Shown here: piece by piece, positions 9,485-18,312 of the stretch
How positions within the stretch are numbered: position 1 is the first letter of the stretch
Layout of the letters: each line of letters begins with the position of its first letter
Source of the DNA: Paraburkholderia bannensis NBRC 103871
GTDB lineage: Bacteria > Pseudomonadota > Gammaproteobacteria > Burkholderiales > Burkholderiaceae
Direction: 5' to 3'
Assembly: GCF_000685015.1 (NCBI RefSeq)
Contig: NZ_BAYA01000004.1
Coordinates: forward strand, 124,001-188,000
DNA length: 64,000 nt
Position numbers and translations under genes: made by a program
The notes under the pieces: model-generated
Database searches by the model: none
What the model was told of the DNA's origin: nothing
Seen by the model: the letters and a program-made list of their open reading frames with translations, nothing else

Positions 9485-10387
9485 TCAGACCGCGCGAGCG
9501 GCCGGGTCCACGGCGGCCGCTTCGGCCGCGGGGTCTGCGACAGCCGCTTCGGCTGCCGGAAGAGGTTCTGCTTGCTGCGCTGCTTGCGCTGCCTGTGCCG
9601 CCTGTACTTCTGCCTGCGCGCTCTCGCTGTGCCTGGCGGCTTGCGCGGCGGCGTGTTCGGCGAGATTCGCTTCGAGCCGTGCGGCCAGCGTCTGCGCCGC
9701 TTCGCGCCATGTCGCGCGCGCGCCGAGCGTCGCCATATCGACGGTTTCAAGGCCCGCGTAGCCGCAAGGATTGATCGCGAGGAACGGGCTCAGATCCATC
9801 GACACGTTCAGGCTCACGCCGTGATAGCTGCAGCCGTTACGGATCTTCAGGCCCAGCGCGGCAACCTTGGCGCCACGGTGAACGGCGCTGTCGCCCTGGG
9901 CGTCATCTGGCACGTAAATACCGGGCGCGCCGTCCTTGCGCACACCGGCGAGATTATACGCCGCCAGTGTTTCGATCACGGCCTGCTCGATGAGCGTGAC
10001 GAGCTCGCGCACCATGAGTTTTCGGCGTCGCAGGTCGAGCAGCAGGTAGGCCACTACCTGCCCCGGCCCGTGATACGTGATCTGGCCGCCGCGGTCGATC
10101 TGCACGAGCGGAATGCCGCTATTGGCGATCAACAGATGTTCGGGCTTGCCGGCCTGGCCGAGCGTGAAGACGCCGGGATGCTCGACCAGCCAGATTTCGT
10201 CGGGCGTATTCGCGTCGCGTTGCGCGGTGAACTCGCGCATGGCGTCGAAACTGGTCTGGTAGTCCTCGGTGCCGCGCCAGCGCAGCACGGGCGCTTCGGC
10301 CACATCGGCGGAATCGACAGGATCGACGCTGCGTTCAAGCACGGGGTCGGAGTGAATTGACGGGGATGAAACCGGGGTGGCGCACAT
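9485..10387 (-). CDS. lipB: Octanoyl-ACP:protein octanoyltransferase LipB
   Basis: LipB moves octanoate from acyl carrier protein to lipoyl domains, the step before LipA. The active-site pair is visible: Cys208 in INPCGYAG and Lys174 in [11 protein letters not shown]. The substrate loop [12 protein letters not shown] is at 99-110. The protein has 300 residues, longer than the usual 210-250, because of an Ala/Gln/Glu-rich low-complexity tail from about residue 246 to the end. There is also a non-conserved N-terminal stretch of about 30 residues. It is the first gene of lipB-lipA; a terminator separates it from the DUF2917 gene upstream. Confidence 0.94.
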   Translation of the reverse strand: MCATPVSSPSIHSDPVLERSVDPVDSADVAEAPVLRWRGTEDYQTSFDAMREFTAQRDANTPDEIWLVEHPGVFTLGQAGKPEHLLIANSGIPLVQIDRGGQITYHGPGQVVAYLLLDLRRRKLMVRELVTLIEQAVIETLAAYNLAGVRKDGAPGIYVPDDAQGDSAVHRGAKVAALGLKIRNGCSYHGVSLNVSMDLSPFLAINPCGYAGLETVDMATLGARATWREAAQTLAARLEANLAEHAAAQAARHSESAQAEVQAAQAAQAAQQAEPLPAAEAAVADPAAEAAAVDPAARAV

Positions 10388-10471
10388 GATTTCCGGAGTT
10401 TACCCAATTCGGGACAAGCGCGCCGAGGGGTCTGCGGCCGAAAGTCTCTTGCGCAACACATAAAAAGCAGA

Positions 10472-10500
10472 AACGGGCGCTCCTTCCGGTGAGCGCCCGC
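10472..10500 (-). terminator. Intrinsic terminator of the DUF2917 gene
   Basis: A GC-rich 9-bp stem (10474-10482 with 10491-10499) is followed on the minus strand by TTTCTGCTTTTT. It lies 52 bases past the DUF2917 stop. The adjoining 10500-10535 is a run of CCTTTGGCC-like short repeats. Confidence 0.7.
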
Positions 10501-10551
10501 CCTTTGGCCCTTTTGGCCCCTTGGCCCCTTTGCCCAGCTTCCCGCGCGGCG

Positions 10552-10878
10552 TCAAACCGTGCGCCAGCCGTCGCCCGCATGCAGCCCAACGCGCGCCGCC
10601 TGCCGCGCGGCCCAGTCGAGCGCGCGCTCGCTGATGCGCGCAGGCGTCGCGAACGCCACCCACGCCGCCGCACCCTGCTCCGCGCCGATCCACAGGCGCT
10701 CGCCGCGCCGCAAACGCAGCGTGTGGCCCGGCTCCAGCCAATAGTCGGCAGTGTCGTCGCTGCGCGTCACCCACACCGCGCCGCAGTGCACCGTCAGCCG
10801 GGTGCTGCGCGACACGCGCACCGATGCGACTTGATTAGCCTCGACTTCGAACGTGATATCTGAAGAAATTTCTCTCAT
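10552..10878 (-). CDS. DUF2917 domain protein
   Basis: A 108-residue soluble protein whose central part (about 15-75) shows the cupin-like DUF2917 pattern, including VHCGAVWVTR and LEPGHTLRLRRGERLW, as alternating short beta-strands. No catalytic residues can be named and the family has no established function. The ATG at 10878 has a good GGAG ribosome-binding site. It is divergent from the LysR-type gene at 10978 across 99 bases, which suggests that regulator controls it. Confidence 0.8.
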   Translation of the reverse strand: MREISSDITFEVEANQVASVRVSRSTRLTVHCGAVWVTRSDDTADYWLEPGHTLRLRRGERLWIGAEQGAAAWVAFATPARISERALDWAARQAARVGLHAGDGWRTV

Positions 10879-10908
10879 TTCCGTCTCCGAATGGCCTGCT
10901 TCGATGAC

Positions 10909-10966
10909 TACAATCCTAGGCAACACAAGGGAGCGGACAAAACGATCAATTTTCACGGCTATGTGA
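10909..10966 (+). promoter_or_regulatory. Promoter/operator region of the LysR gene
   Basis: A TACAAT -10-like hexamer is at 10909-10914. An interrupted dyad TCAC-GGCTAT-GTGA lies at 10953-10966, just before the LysR start codon. LysR regulators commonly bind interrupted dyads in the divergent intergenic region, so this could be an autoregulatory site. Confidence 0.4.
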
Positions 10967-10977
10967 GAAAAAGTACG

Positions 10978-11955
10978 ATGGACTTGCGCACACTACCGGC
11001 GCTCAACGCCCTCAAGGCCTTCGAAGCCGCCGCGCGCCACGAAAGCTTTTCGCGCGCCGCCGACGAGCTCTTCGTCACCCACGGCGCGGTGAGCCACCAG
11101 ATTCGCGCGCTGGAAGCCGACCTCGGCGTGTCGCTGTTCGCGCGCGACGGCAAACGCGTGCGCGTGACCGACACGGGCCGCCGCTACGCCAGCCAGGTGC
11201 GCGACGCGCTCAACCAGCTCGCGCACGCCACCCAGGAAATCCGCGCGGGCGACCGCGACCGGCGGCTGGTCGTGTCGATGCTGTCGTCGTTCGCGGCGCG
11301 CTGGGTCACGCCACGCATCGGCCGCTTTATCGAAGCCCATCCGCAGTGGGACGTCGAGCTTCAGTCCACCAACCAGCTCACCGATTTCGCGCGCGACGAC
11401 GTGGACGTGGCGATCCGCTTCGGCTACGGCCACTATCCGGGCCTGCACGCCGAACTGCTGCTCGACGAGATCTTCTTCCCCGCCTGTTCGCCCGATTTCC
11501 GCGACGGCAAGCTGCCCGACGACCCGCGCGAAATGGCGAAACTCCCGCTGCTGCGCTCCGACGACGAACTCTGGCGACCGTGGTTCGACGCCGCCGGCAT
11601 GCAGGACATGCCCGAGCCGAAGCGCGGCGTGCTCTACCAGGATTCGTCGAACCTGCTGCAAGCGGCCATGGACGGCCAGGGCATCGCGCTCGTGCGACGC
11701 TCGCTCGCGATGCACGAGATCACGCGCGGGCGGCTCGTGCGCCTTTTCAAGGACATCGACGGCCCCAGCCCGTGGCGCTATTACCTCATCTGCACGCCGC
11801 AGCGTTTGCAGACCGAGCGCGTGCAGGCGTTCCGCGCGTGGGTATTCGATGAAGTCGCGCGCTTCCGGCGACTTTACGAAGACGCCTGCGAAGCCGGCCC
11901 GCTGATGACGGCGGCCGCCGCCGCGTTGCGTGCCAGCGAAGGCGATGCGGTTTAA
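10978..11955 (+). CDS. LysR-type regulator, GcvA-like
   Basis: This 325-residue protein has an N-terminal winged helix-turn-helix (about 5-65; LKAFEAAARHESFSRAADELFVTHGAVSHQIRALE), then a two-lobed periplasmic-binding-like effector domain to the end. The SHQIRALEADLG pattern and the GYGHYPGL segment resemble the GcvA/AmpR subgroup. The effector is not identifiable. It is divergent from the DUF2917 gene and lies between the dacA-dat-ybeD and lipB-lipA groups. E. coli also has a LysR gene (ybeF) between lipB and lipA, so the neighbourhood is old. The ATG at 10978 gives the standard LysR N-terminus. Confidence 0.88.
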   Translation: MDLRTLPALNALKAFEAAARHESFSRAADELFVTHGAVSHQIRALEADLGVSLFARDGKRVRVTDTGRRYASQVRDALNQLAHATQEIRAGDRDRRLVVSMLSSFAARWVTPRIGRFIEAHPQWDVELQSTNQLTDFARDDVDVAIRFGYGHYPGLHAELLLDEIFFPACSPDFRDGKLPDDPREMAKLPLLRSDDELWRPWFDAAGMQDMPEPKRGVLYQDSSNLLQAAMDGQGIALVRRSLAMHEITRGRLVRLFKDIDGPSPWRYYLICTPQRLQTERVQAFRAWVFDEVARFRRLYEDACEAGPLMTAAAAALRASEGDAV

Positions 11956-11984
11956 GAGCCCGCGCACAAATCGGCGTACAAATG

Positions 11985-12013
11985 AAAAAGGCTGCCCTTG
12001 AGGCAGCCTTTTT
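11985..12013. terminator. Bidirectional intrinsic terminator
   Basis: A 12-bp perfect stem (11985-11996 with 12002-12013) has A5 and T5 ends, placed between the convergent LysR and ybeD genes. Confidence 0.85.
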
Positions 12014-12044
12014 CACGATCCGGCGCCCAAAGCGCCCGTCTTCG

Positions 12045-12353
12045 TTACAGCACGATCTTCACCATCGGATGACCGGTGAGCGCGCGGTAGATATCGTCCA
12101 GGTGAGCCTGGCTCGTCGTCCGCACCGTCACCGTAAGGCCGGTATAGTTGCCGCCGCTCGACGGGCGCTTTTCGATGGTCGACTCGTCGAAGCCGCCGTC
12201 GAATTCGCGCAGCACCGCGATCATGGTCGATTCGAATTCCGGATGCGTCTTGCCCATCACCTTGATGGGGAAATCGCAGGGGAATTCGATCAGCGATTCC
12301 TTGGCTTCCATGCCCGCGCCGATCACGGCGGGGCTGTTCTGTGATGCAGTCAT
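12045..12353 (-). CDS. ybeD: YbeD/DUF493 family protein
   Basis: A 102-residue protein of the YbeD fold (ferredoxin-like, resembling ACT/allosteric domains). Conserved stretches are IEFPCDFPIKVMG near the start and GNYTGLTVTVRTTSQAHLDDIYRAL near the end. The biochemical role is not established. Its start overlaps the dat stop by four bases (ATGA), so the two are translationally coupled. In E. coli, ybeD sits between dacA and lipB, matching this region. Confidence 0.88.
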   Translation of the reverse strand: MTASQNSPAVIGAGMEAKESLIEFPCDFPIKVMGKTHPEFESTMIAVLREFDGGFDESTIEKRPSSGGNYTGLTVTVRTTSQAHLDDIYRALTGHPMVKIVL

Positions 12354-13360
12354 TTTTCCACTTCCTGTAGCGTGGCACGCGTCGTGTGCAGCGCCTGCAA
12401 CACCTCACGCGCCTCGCGTGCCTTCGCACGCTGATAAGCCTCGTAGAGCGCGGCATAAACCGGCCCTGTTTTGCCGTTGCCCACGGCCGCGCCATCGAGC
12501 GTGACAACGGGCAAAATTTCTTTGGTCGCCGAGGATACCAGCAGTTCGTCGGCACTGCGCAGCGCCGCTTCGTCGATCTCGCGCGCCTCGAAGCGCAGGC
12601 CGCAGTCCTGCGCCAGCTCCTCGATCAGCCCGTAACGGATGCCTTCGAGGATCTTGCTGCTACGCGGCGGTGCATACAGCACGCCGTCCTTCACGATCCA
12701 CACATTCGACGACGACGCCTCGGTCACCCAGCCGTCGCGCAGCTGGATCGTCTCGAATACGCCATGCTCGACGGCGTTCTGCGCCATCAGCACATTGCCG
12801 AGCAGCGACGTCGCCTTGATGTCGCAGTTCAGCCAGCGGCGGTCTTCCGCCGTCACGCAGGCCACGCCCGCCGCGCGCTGCGCGTCGCCGGGCATGACGA
12901 GCGGGTTGACCATCACGAAGACAGTGGGCGTGATGCCGGCCGGAAACGCATGGCCGCGCTTCGCGACGCCGCGCGTCACCTGCACGTAGACATTTGCGTG
13001 GGCGTTGCGCGCGAGCGCGCCCGCCGCTTCGTTCGCCTCGATTACGCGCGCGATCAGCGCACGCCAGCCCGCTTCATCGAACGGATTGGCGATGCCCACC
13101 TTGTCGAGCGAGCGTGCGAGCCGCGCAAGATGCTGCGCAATGCGAAACGGCACGCGCACCTGCTCGCGTTGATCGCCCGCGTCCCCGGCTTCGAGCACAT
13201 ACACGGGCACGACTTCGTAAATCCCGTCGCCGAAAATGAAGCCGCGGTCGAGCACCGGCACGCGCGCTTCGGAAAGCGGCGTCAGTTCGCCGTTGAGCCA
13301 GACGACGGGCTCGGCGGCCTCGTGCGTTGAAGTTGCAACCGCGGTCGAAGTCGAGGACAT
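12350..13360 (-). CDS. dat: D-amino-acid aminotransferase (PLP fold class IV)
   Basis: The 336-residue protein belongs to the class IV aminotransferases. The PLP lysine is Lys182 in CDIKATSLLGN, and the LDRGFIFGDGIYEVVPV segment (38-54) and TEASSSNVWIV are family signatures. The start of that first segment and the position between dacA and ybeD favour D-amino-acid transaminase (D-Ala/D-Glu supply for peptidoglycan) over branched-chain IlvE, but substrate cannot be settled from sequence alone. The ATG at 13360 lies 17 bases after the dacA stop; the three genes form one minus-strand operon. Confidence 0.85.
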   Translation of the reverse strand: MSSTSTAVATSTHEAAEPVVWLNGELTPLSEARVPVLDRGFIFGDGIYEVVPVYVLEAGDAGDQREQVRVPFRIAQHLARLARSLDKVGIANPFDEAGWRALIARVIEANEAAGALARNAHANVYVQVTRGVAKRGHAFPAGITPTVFVMVNPLVMPGDAQRAAGVACVTAEDRRWLNCDIKATSLLGNVLMAQNAVEHGVFETIQLRDGWVTEASSSNVWIVKDGVLYAPPRSSKILEGIRYGLIEELAQDCGLRFEAREIDEAALRSADELLVSSATKEILPVVTLDGAAVGNGKTGPVYAALYEAYQRAKAREAREVLQALHTTRATLQEVEK

Positions 13361-13377
13361 GGCGTCGCCCCGTTCTA

Positions 13378-14580
13378 TTACTTCTTCTTGTTGAACATGA
13401 GCATCAGCGAATCCCACACGCGGCCGACGATGCCGGCTTGCGGCACGGCCTGCAGCGCCACCAGCGGGAACTGCGCGAGCACCTTGCCGTCCGCGCCGAC
13501 GAACTTCGCCGTGCCGACCTGCTGGCCGTCCGCGAGCGGTGCGATCAGCGGGCTGGTGACTTCGATCTGCGGCTTGGCCTTGTCGGCGGCGCCCTTCGGC
13601 AGCGTCACGAACTGATCCTTCTTCACGCCGACCTTCACGCTGTCCGCCGCACCCTTGTAGACGCGCGGCGTCGCGACCGCCTGGTTGGCGCCGTAGATGC
13701 GCGTGGTGTCGTAGGCGCTATAGCCGTAGTTGAGCATCTTCAGGCTGTCCTGCACCCGGTCGTGCTCCTTCTGCTCGCCCATCATCACCGAGACCAGACG
13801 GCGATCGCCGCCGCCCGCCATCGGGCGCTTGGCCGATGCGATCAGGCAGTAGCCCGCGGCTTGCGTGTGACCGGTCTTCAGGCCGTCGACCGTCGGGTCG
13901 ATCCACAGCAGGCGATTGCGGTTCGGCTGCTTGATGTTGTTGTACTTGAATTCCTTGACCGAGAAGATGCTGTAGTACTCGGGGTAGTCGCGAATCAGGC
14001 GCGCCGACAGCGTGGCGAGGTCGCCCGCCGTCGTGTAGTGATTCGGGTCGGGCATGCCGTTTACGTCGGCGAAATGCGTGTGCGCCATGCCGAGCTTCTG
14101 CGCTTCGGCGTTCATCATGTTGACGAAGTTCGACTCGCTGCCGCCGACGAGTTCGGCCAGCGCGATCGCCGCGTCGTTGCCCGACTGGATGATCATGCCG
14201 TAGACGAGATCGTGCACGGACACGGGCTTGTTCGCCTCGATGAACATGCGCGACTCGTCGGTCTTCACGCGGCGCACGGCTTCGCTCGGCGTGACGATCT
14301 GCTCCATCGAGATCTTCTTGGTCTGCAGCGCCTCGAACGTGAGGTACGCCGTCATCAGCTTGGTCAGCGATGCGGGTTCGACGCGCTCGTCAGCGTTGCC
14401 CGATGCGAGCACCTGGTTGGCGGTTGCATCGACGAGCACCCACGAACGTGCGTTCACTGCGGGCGGCGGCACCTGCGCGAAGGCCGATGCGCTCGCGAGC
14501 AGCGTGGCGCCGAGCGTGATGGTGCGAACAATGGAAGGGGAAACGAAGGAGGACTGCTGGCCGTTGGAGAGAAAACGCAT
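13378..14580 (-). CDS. dacA: D-alanyl-D-alanine carboxypeptidase DacA (PBP5/6 type)
   Basis: This 400-residue penicillin-binding protein trims the terminal D-Ala from peptidoglycan pentapeptides. A signal peptide ends near residue 36 (ASAFAQ). Active-site motifs are SLTK (Ser71-Lys74), SGN in IQSGNDAA, and KTG in DGLKTGHT. A beta-rich C-terminal PBP5 domain follows, ending in an amphipathic VWDSLMLMFNKKK helix that would anchor it to the outer face of the inner membrane. The ATG at 14580 starts the signal peptide. It is the first gene of dacA-dat-ybeD. Confidence 0.95.
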   Translation of the reverse strand: MRFLSNGQQSSFVSPSIVRTITLGATLLASASAFAQVPPPAVNARSWVLVDATANQVLASGNADERVEPASLTKLMTAYLTFEALQTKKISMEQIVTPSEAVRRVKTDESRMFIEANKPVSVHDLVYGMIIQSGNDAAIALAELVGGSESNFVNMMNAEAQKLGMAHTHFADVNGMPDPNHYTTAGDLATLSARLIRDYPEYYSIFSVKEFKYNNIKQPNRNRLLWIDPTVDGLKTGHTQAAGYCLIASAKRPMAGGGDRRLVSVMMGEQKEHDRVQDSLKMLNYGYSAYDTTRIYGANQAVATPRVYKGAADSVKVGVKKDQFVTLPKGAADKAKPQIEVTSPLIAPLADGQQVGTAKFVGADGKVLAQFPLVALQAVPQAGIVGRVWDSLMLMFNKKK

Positions 14581-14952
14581 AGGTTCAGGTCGGACGGGAT
14601 TGGGGTCAGGACGAACGTTGCGCGCCATGCGGCGCACAGTCGGGTGAGCCGGATTGCGGCGCCTCGCTCGCACGCCAGGACTCAGTCCCAACGGGCGCGG
14701 CTGCCGCAAAAAGAGCGCTCATTATACGCGTCACGTAGGGGCGATTTTTGTAGATGCCTTTCGATTCTGCGTACCTGTCGTGCATTTTTCACGCGTCGCG
14801 AATTTTCCGCGCGATTTTTTCGGCGTGCTTCTCAACTTTTTCTCAAGTATTTCTGACGACCGCCTTCGCGCGGCAAACGCGCGCCTTGCAACGGGCGCGC
14901 GTTCGCTTGTGCGTTCGTTTGTGCGTTCGTTTTTCTCGAAGCGATTCGATGC
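14581..14952. other. 372-bp gap upstream of dacA
   Basis: This is the dacA promoter region on one side and the end of the hydrolase gene on the other. It is AT-richer around 14740-14860 with several T-runs. It contains three 12-bp tandem repeats (14899-14934) and a GC hairpin (14879-14885 with 14894-14900). No gene was seen. Confidence 0.6.
14899..14934. repeat. Three 12-bp tandem repeats
   Basis: GCGTTCGCTTGT, GCGTTCGTTTGT and GCGTTCGTTTTT are contiguous, with one or two changes per copy. They lie 18 bases downstream of the alpha/beta-hydrolase stop (minus strand). Confidence 0.7.
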
Positions 14953-15585
14953 TCAGCGCCAGGCGTCGACGATGATGCGTTTGAGCACGTGCAGCTTGCG
15001 GTGCAGGAAATGTTCTGCCCCCGGAATCACAACGACGGGCAGCTCCTGCGGACGCGCCCATTCGTACACCGAGAGAATCGGCACCGTGTCGTCGAGCTCG
15101 CCATGAACCACGAGCGTGTCCTCGCGCACCGGTGCGACTTCCCAGCGGCTCGCCGCAGTGCCGACGAACACCATGCGCTCGATTTCGCCGCCCGCTTCCT
15201 GATAGCGCTTCGCGACATGCGAGAGCACGAAGGTGCCAAACGAAAAGCCCGCGAGCACGAGCGGCGCGTCGCCCTGCCCCGGCTGCGCGCGCATGTACTG
15301 GAGCAGTTCGAGCAGATCGTCCTGCTCGCCGATGCCGTTGTCGTGCGTGCCCTCCGTCGTGCCCACGCCGCGAAAATTCGAGCGGTAGACCACGTAGCCA
15401 AGTTGCACGAGCGTGCGCGCAAGCGTCTGCGCGACCTTGTTGTCCATCGTGCCGCCAAAGAGCGGGTGAGGATGCGCGACCAGTGCAATGCCGCGCACGG
15501 GCGCGCCGGCGTCGGGCCGGTCGAGCGCGCATTCGATCTTGCCGACGGGGCCGTCGATATGAAACTTCTCGGTTTGTGCGTTCAT
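14953..15585 (-). CDS. Alpha/beta hydrolase, dienelactone-hydrolase-like
   Basis: A 210-residue cytoplasmic hydrolase. The nucleophile elbow is GFSFG (Ser115), the early HPHPLFGGTMDNKV loop (39-51) is typical of the YpfH/DUF-type alpha/beta hydrolases found in beta-proteobacteria, and the acid and histidine are probably in GELDDTVP and GAEHFLHRKL. Substrate is unknown. It is 65 bases upstream of nothing in its own direction but lies 65 bases after the ferredoxin gene's end on the other side; both face the same way with the ferredoxin gene downstream of VanZ, so co-transcription is possible. Confidence 0.85.
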   Translation of the reverse strand: MNAQTEKFHIDGPVGKIECALDRPDAGAPVRGIALVAHPHPLFGGTMDNKVAQTLARTLVQLGYVVYRSNFRGVGTTEGTHDNGIGEQDDLLELLQYMRAQPGQGDAPLVLAGFSFGTFVLSHVAKRYQEAGGEIERMVFVGTAASRWEVAPVREDTLVVHGELDDTVPILSVYEWARPQELPVVVIPGAEHFLHRKLHVLKRIIVDAWR

Positions 15586-15650
15586 CGTTCTGCGGTTGGG
15601 TTTGACGTTTTGCGCATCGCGCGACGTGGATCGATCAGACCGTCAGACGG

Positions 15651-15986
15651 TCAGACATCCTTGCGATCGATCATCAGGCGCTCGACCGGCTGGCCGTTCT
15701 GCAGATGCGAGACGACGATCTCGTCGATGTCGCTTTCGTCGATATAGGTGTACCAGGTGCCTTCCGGATACACCACGAGCACCGGGCCTTCCTCGCAGCG
15801 GTCGAGGCAGCCCGCCTTGTTGATGCGCACCTGGCCGGGGCCCGCGAGGCCCAGTTGCTTGACGCGCTTCTTGGCGTATTCCTGCATCGACTGGGCGTTG
15901 CAGCTTGCGCAGCTCGGACGCTCGGCGCCGGGATCGCGCTGGTTCAGGCAGAAGAACACATGGTGCTTGTAGAAGGAGTCGGTCAT
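15651..15986 (-). CDS. Thioredoxin-like [2Fe-2S] ferredoxin
   Basis: A 111-residue protein starting FYKHHVFFCLNQR, the usual opening of thioredoxin-fold ferredoxins. Cys13, Cys26/Cys29 and Cys60/Cys64 are available; in this family Cys at the first, second, third and fourth of these sites bind one [2Fe-2S] cluster, with GCLDRCEEGP as the second half. The conserved PVLVVYPEGTWY strand follows. The electron partner is unknown. Its gene lies just upstream of the alpha/beta-hydrolase on the same strand with 65 bases between. Confidence 0.85.
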   Translation of the reverse strand: MTDSFYKHHVFFCLNQRDPGAERPSCASCNAQSMQEYAKKRVKQLGLAGPGQVRINKAGCLDRCEEGPVLVVYPEGTWYTYIDESDIDEIVVSHLQNGQPVERLMIDRKDV

Positions 15987-16167
15987 GGCGTGGGTACCAG
16001 TGGGGGGACGGGTTCAGCCGCAAAGTCGATCGCGCCCGCGCCGCGGATTGGCGACGTGGCGCGCGATGCTGCGACTGCCTGTCAGAGATAGGAGTGCGGT
16101 CGATTATAACGAGCGCGGCGCGATCGTTCGCGGCCCGGAGTGGACTCGGCGAGAACCAGGAGCGGAC

Positions 16168-17418
16168 TCAGCGCGGACGCTGCAAGTCGCGCGCCTGCCG
16201 CGTGCGGGCGCGCCGCGCGAGCCATGCGCGCTCCAGTGAAAACGCCGTCCAGCCGAGCGCCGCCCACGGCCAGCTCCATGCCAGCCAGCGCGCGAGGCCG
16301 TTGAAATGCAGGTAGCGGCCCTGACGCCAGTCGGCCAGCACCACGTCGAAATAGGGATTCACCGGCAACAGGTTCACGAGCACGAGCGCGACCGCCAGCG
16401 CGACCGTGGCCGCCGCCGCGCGCGCCGTGCGCGGCAGACGCAGCGCCAGAAACGCGGCCAGCGTGCCCCAGACGAGGCCCGCGAGCGCGCCGGGCGTCGC
16501 CCAGTCGAACAGCAGGCCGCTTTGCGATTGCAGGAAGGTCGCGCCCGCTTTCACCACCAGCGTGGTCGCCAGCAGCACCACGATCAGTCTCGCGCGCGGC
16601 GCACGGGCGCGCATCGGCAGCGATGCGAAGGCCGCTGCGCCGAACAGGTTCAGCGTCGTCACGAGCGCTTCCCAGTCGCTGTCGGGCAGGCGCGCGGCCA
16701 GCGCGTCGGGCAAGGCGCGCAGATGCCAGGCGGCGGGCGTCCAGGCCAGCACGGCGTCCTGCATCGACGCATCGAAACGCTGCCAGATCGCGCGCGGCCA
16801 GTCGCCCATGCCGAACAATCGCGGTGCGGGAAACATGGTCGCGAACGGCCAGAGCGCGGCCAGCACCATCAGCGCGCCCGCATCGCGCTCAAACCAGCGA
16901 AAGCGCAACCGTCGCAGAAAGCCGCGCTCCAGCAGCGCGCCCGTGAGCGGAGCGGCCAGCGCCGCGCCCAGCAGCGCACCGAGCGCGTTAGTCGCGAGAT
17001 CGAGATTCGACGCCACGCGCGTGGGCAGATACGTCTGCACCGCTTCCATCACGCTGGAGAGCAGCGTGCCGCCGAGCGTGGCGATCACGACCGCCAGCAG
17101 TCCACGAAAGCGCGGCCACAACGCGAGCACGGCCAGCGCGCCGAACGGCATATAGCCGAGCACGTTGGTGACGACGTCGAAAACCGTCCAGTAACGCGGA
17201 AACGGATCGCCGAGGTACGCGAACGGACTCAGGCCGAGCGAGCGCCAGCCGCTGAAGGGATACCAGGAGCCGTAGACGATCAGCGCGGCGTAGAGCGCGA
17301 ACGACTGGCGCGAAAGGATGGAGGCGTGGCGCGGCAGCGCCTCGGGCGCGCGGGTTTCGCGATCGCCGCTCGGGGAAATATCGGGTGGAGGGGGGGTCGA
17401 AGCGCTGTCGCCGCTCAT
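16168..17418 (-). CDS. VanZ-like multi-pass membrane protein
   Basis: This 416-residue protein has a charged Pro-rich N-terminus (1-35) and about nine hydrophobic segments. The first half carries the VanZ-like pattern: FALYAALIVYGSWYPFSGW, a DVVTNVLGYMPFGAL segment and the conserved acidic E in SVMEAVQTYLPTR followed by SNLDLATNALGALLGA. VanZ-family function is poorly defined, although some members affect glycopeptide resistance. The C-terminal half is a further hydrophobic block with no family I recognise. It is followed 86 bases upstream by the PqiC-like lipoprotein gene on the same strand, so it may be the last gene of the Mla operon transcript. Confidence 0.82.
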   Translation of the reverse strand: MSGDSASTPPPPDISPSGDRETRAPEALPRHASILSRQSFALYAALIVYGSWYPFSGWRSLGLSPFAYLGDPFPRYWTVFDVVTNVLGYMPFGALAVLALWPRFRGLLAVVIATLGGTLLSSVMEAVQTYLPTRVASNLDLATNALGALLGAALAAPLTGALLERGFLRRLRFRWFERDAGALMVLAALWPFATMFPAPRLFGMGDWPRAIWQRFDASMQDAVLAWTPAAWHLRALPDALAARLPDSDWEALVTTLNLFGAAAFASLPMRARAPRARLIVVLLATTLVVKAGATFLQSQSGLLFDWATPGALAGLVWGTLAAFLALRLPRTARAAAATVALAVALVLVNLLPVNPYFDVVLADWRQGRYLHFNGLARWLAWSWPWAALGWTAFSLERAWLARRARTRQARDLQRPR

Positions 17419-17504
17419 TTCACTGCTCTTGCCGCCGCCCGCCGCTCACGGCATTCGCCGCATCTGGCGGGCGCGGCCAACTCGCAATTAACTCGCCGCC
17501 AACG

Positions 17505-18134
17505 TCAAGGCGTACCGGCGAACGCCTGCACGCTCAGCCATGCGCCGATCTGGCCCGCGAAATCGTCGCTGGCCGCGCGCAGTGCCGCTGCGCCGCCTGC
17601 CGCGTCGGGCGAGCTGGCAGGCGCGCGCGCGATGAACGAGCGCTGCGCGATCACCTTGCCGCCCTGCATGAGCGTCGCACGCGCGGCCAGCACACCGGAG
17701 CTCGACGTCGAGTTGTCGAACACCTGTTCGAACTCGGTCAGCTCGATCTTGAGCATGGGCGCGGGCACGGAATCGGCGCCGGACAGCACCGTCGCACGCG
17801 AGGACAACGTGGTGCGCAGTCGCTGCGTGAGCAGGCGCGCAGGCGACATCGTCCAGCGGCTGTTGGCGTAGCGGCCTTCGCGCTGGGCGTCGCCGATGCG
17901 ATAGAGGATGCCGTCGTGATCGAGCGTGGGCGGCGCGCTCACTTCGAGGATCTTGAGCGGCGGGAGCGACGGGGGCGCGGGCTGCGCCTCCAGCGGCCCG
18001 AGGTCGTAGCGGATGTCCGAGAGCGCGGCCTGGTTGCCGGCGCACGCCGCGACCAGCGTGCCGACGGCGAGCGCGGCCAGCAAGGCGCGGCAAAGGCCGA
18101 AAAGCGGGCGTAACGAAGTGGCTTGGCGTGACAT
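17505..18134 (-). CDS. PqiC-like ABC-transport auxiliary lipoprotein
   Basis: A 209-residue lipoprotein with a signal peptide ending in LVAAC (lipidated Cys31). The mature part fits the ABC_trans_aux/PqiC family: it starts with RYDLGPL, has the LKILEVSAPPTLD strand and ends in a helix that would pack on an MCE barrel. Family members are outer-membrane partners of MCE lipid transporters. It is the fourth gene of mlaE-mlaF-mlaD-lipoprotein, 178 bases after mlaD, with no visible terminator between. This makes a periplasm-spanning lipid-transport role likely. Confidence 0.85.
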   Translation of the reverse strand: MSRQATSLRPLFGLCRALLAALAVGTLVAACAGNQAALSDIRYDLGPLEAQPAPPSLPPLKILEVSAPPTLDHDGILYRIGDAQREGRYANSRWTMSPARLLTQRLRTTLSSRATVLSGADSVPAPMLKIELTEFEQVFDNSTSSSGVLAARATLMQGGKVIAQRSFIARAPASSPDAAGGAAALRAASDDFAGQIGAWLSVQAFAGTP

Positions 18135-18312
18135 GGCGATTCCTTCTGTGTGCTGCGGATTACTGCTGAGCTGATGCGTGTGTGGCGTCTGCGGCGCGAG
18201 TGGCGCGCGTGGCGTGTATTACGTGCACGTCGAAGGTACTCCGACCATGTTGCAGCGCGACAGTTCGCGCCGCCGCCACGAAATCCTCAAAGCGCCACAA
18301 CGGCTTGCGGCC

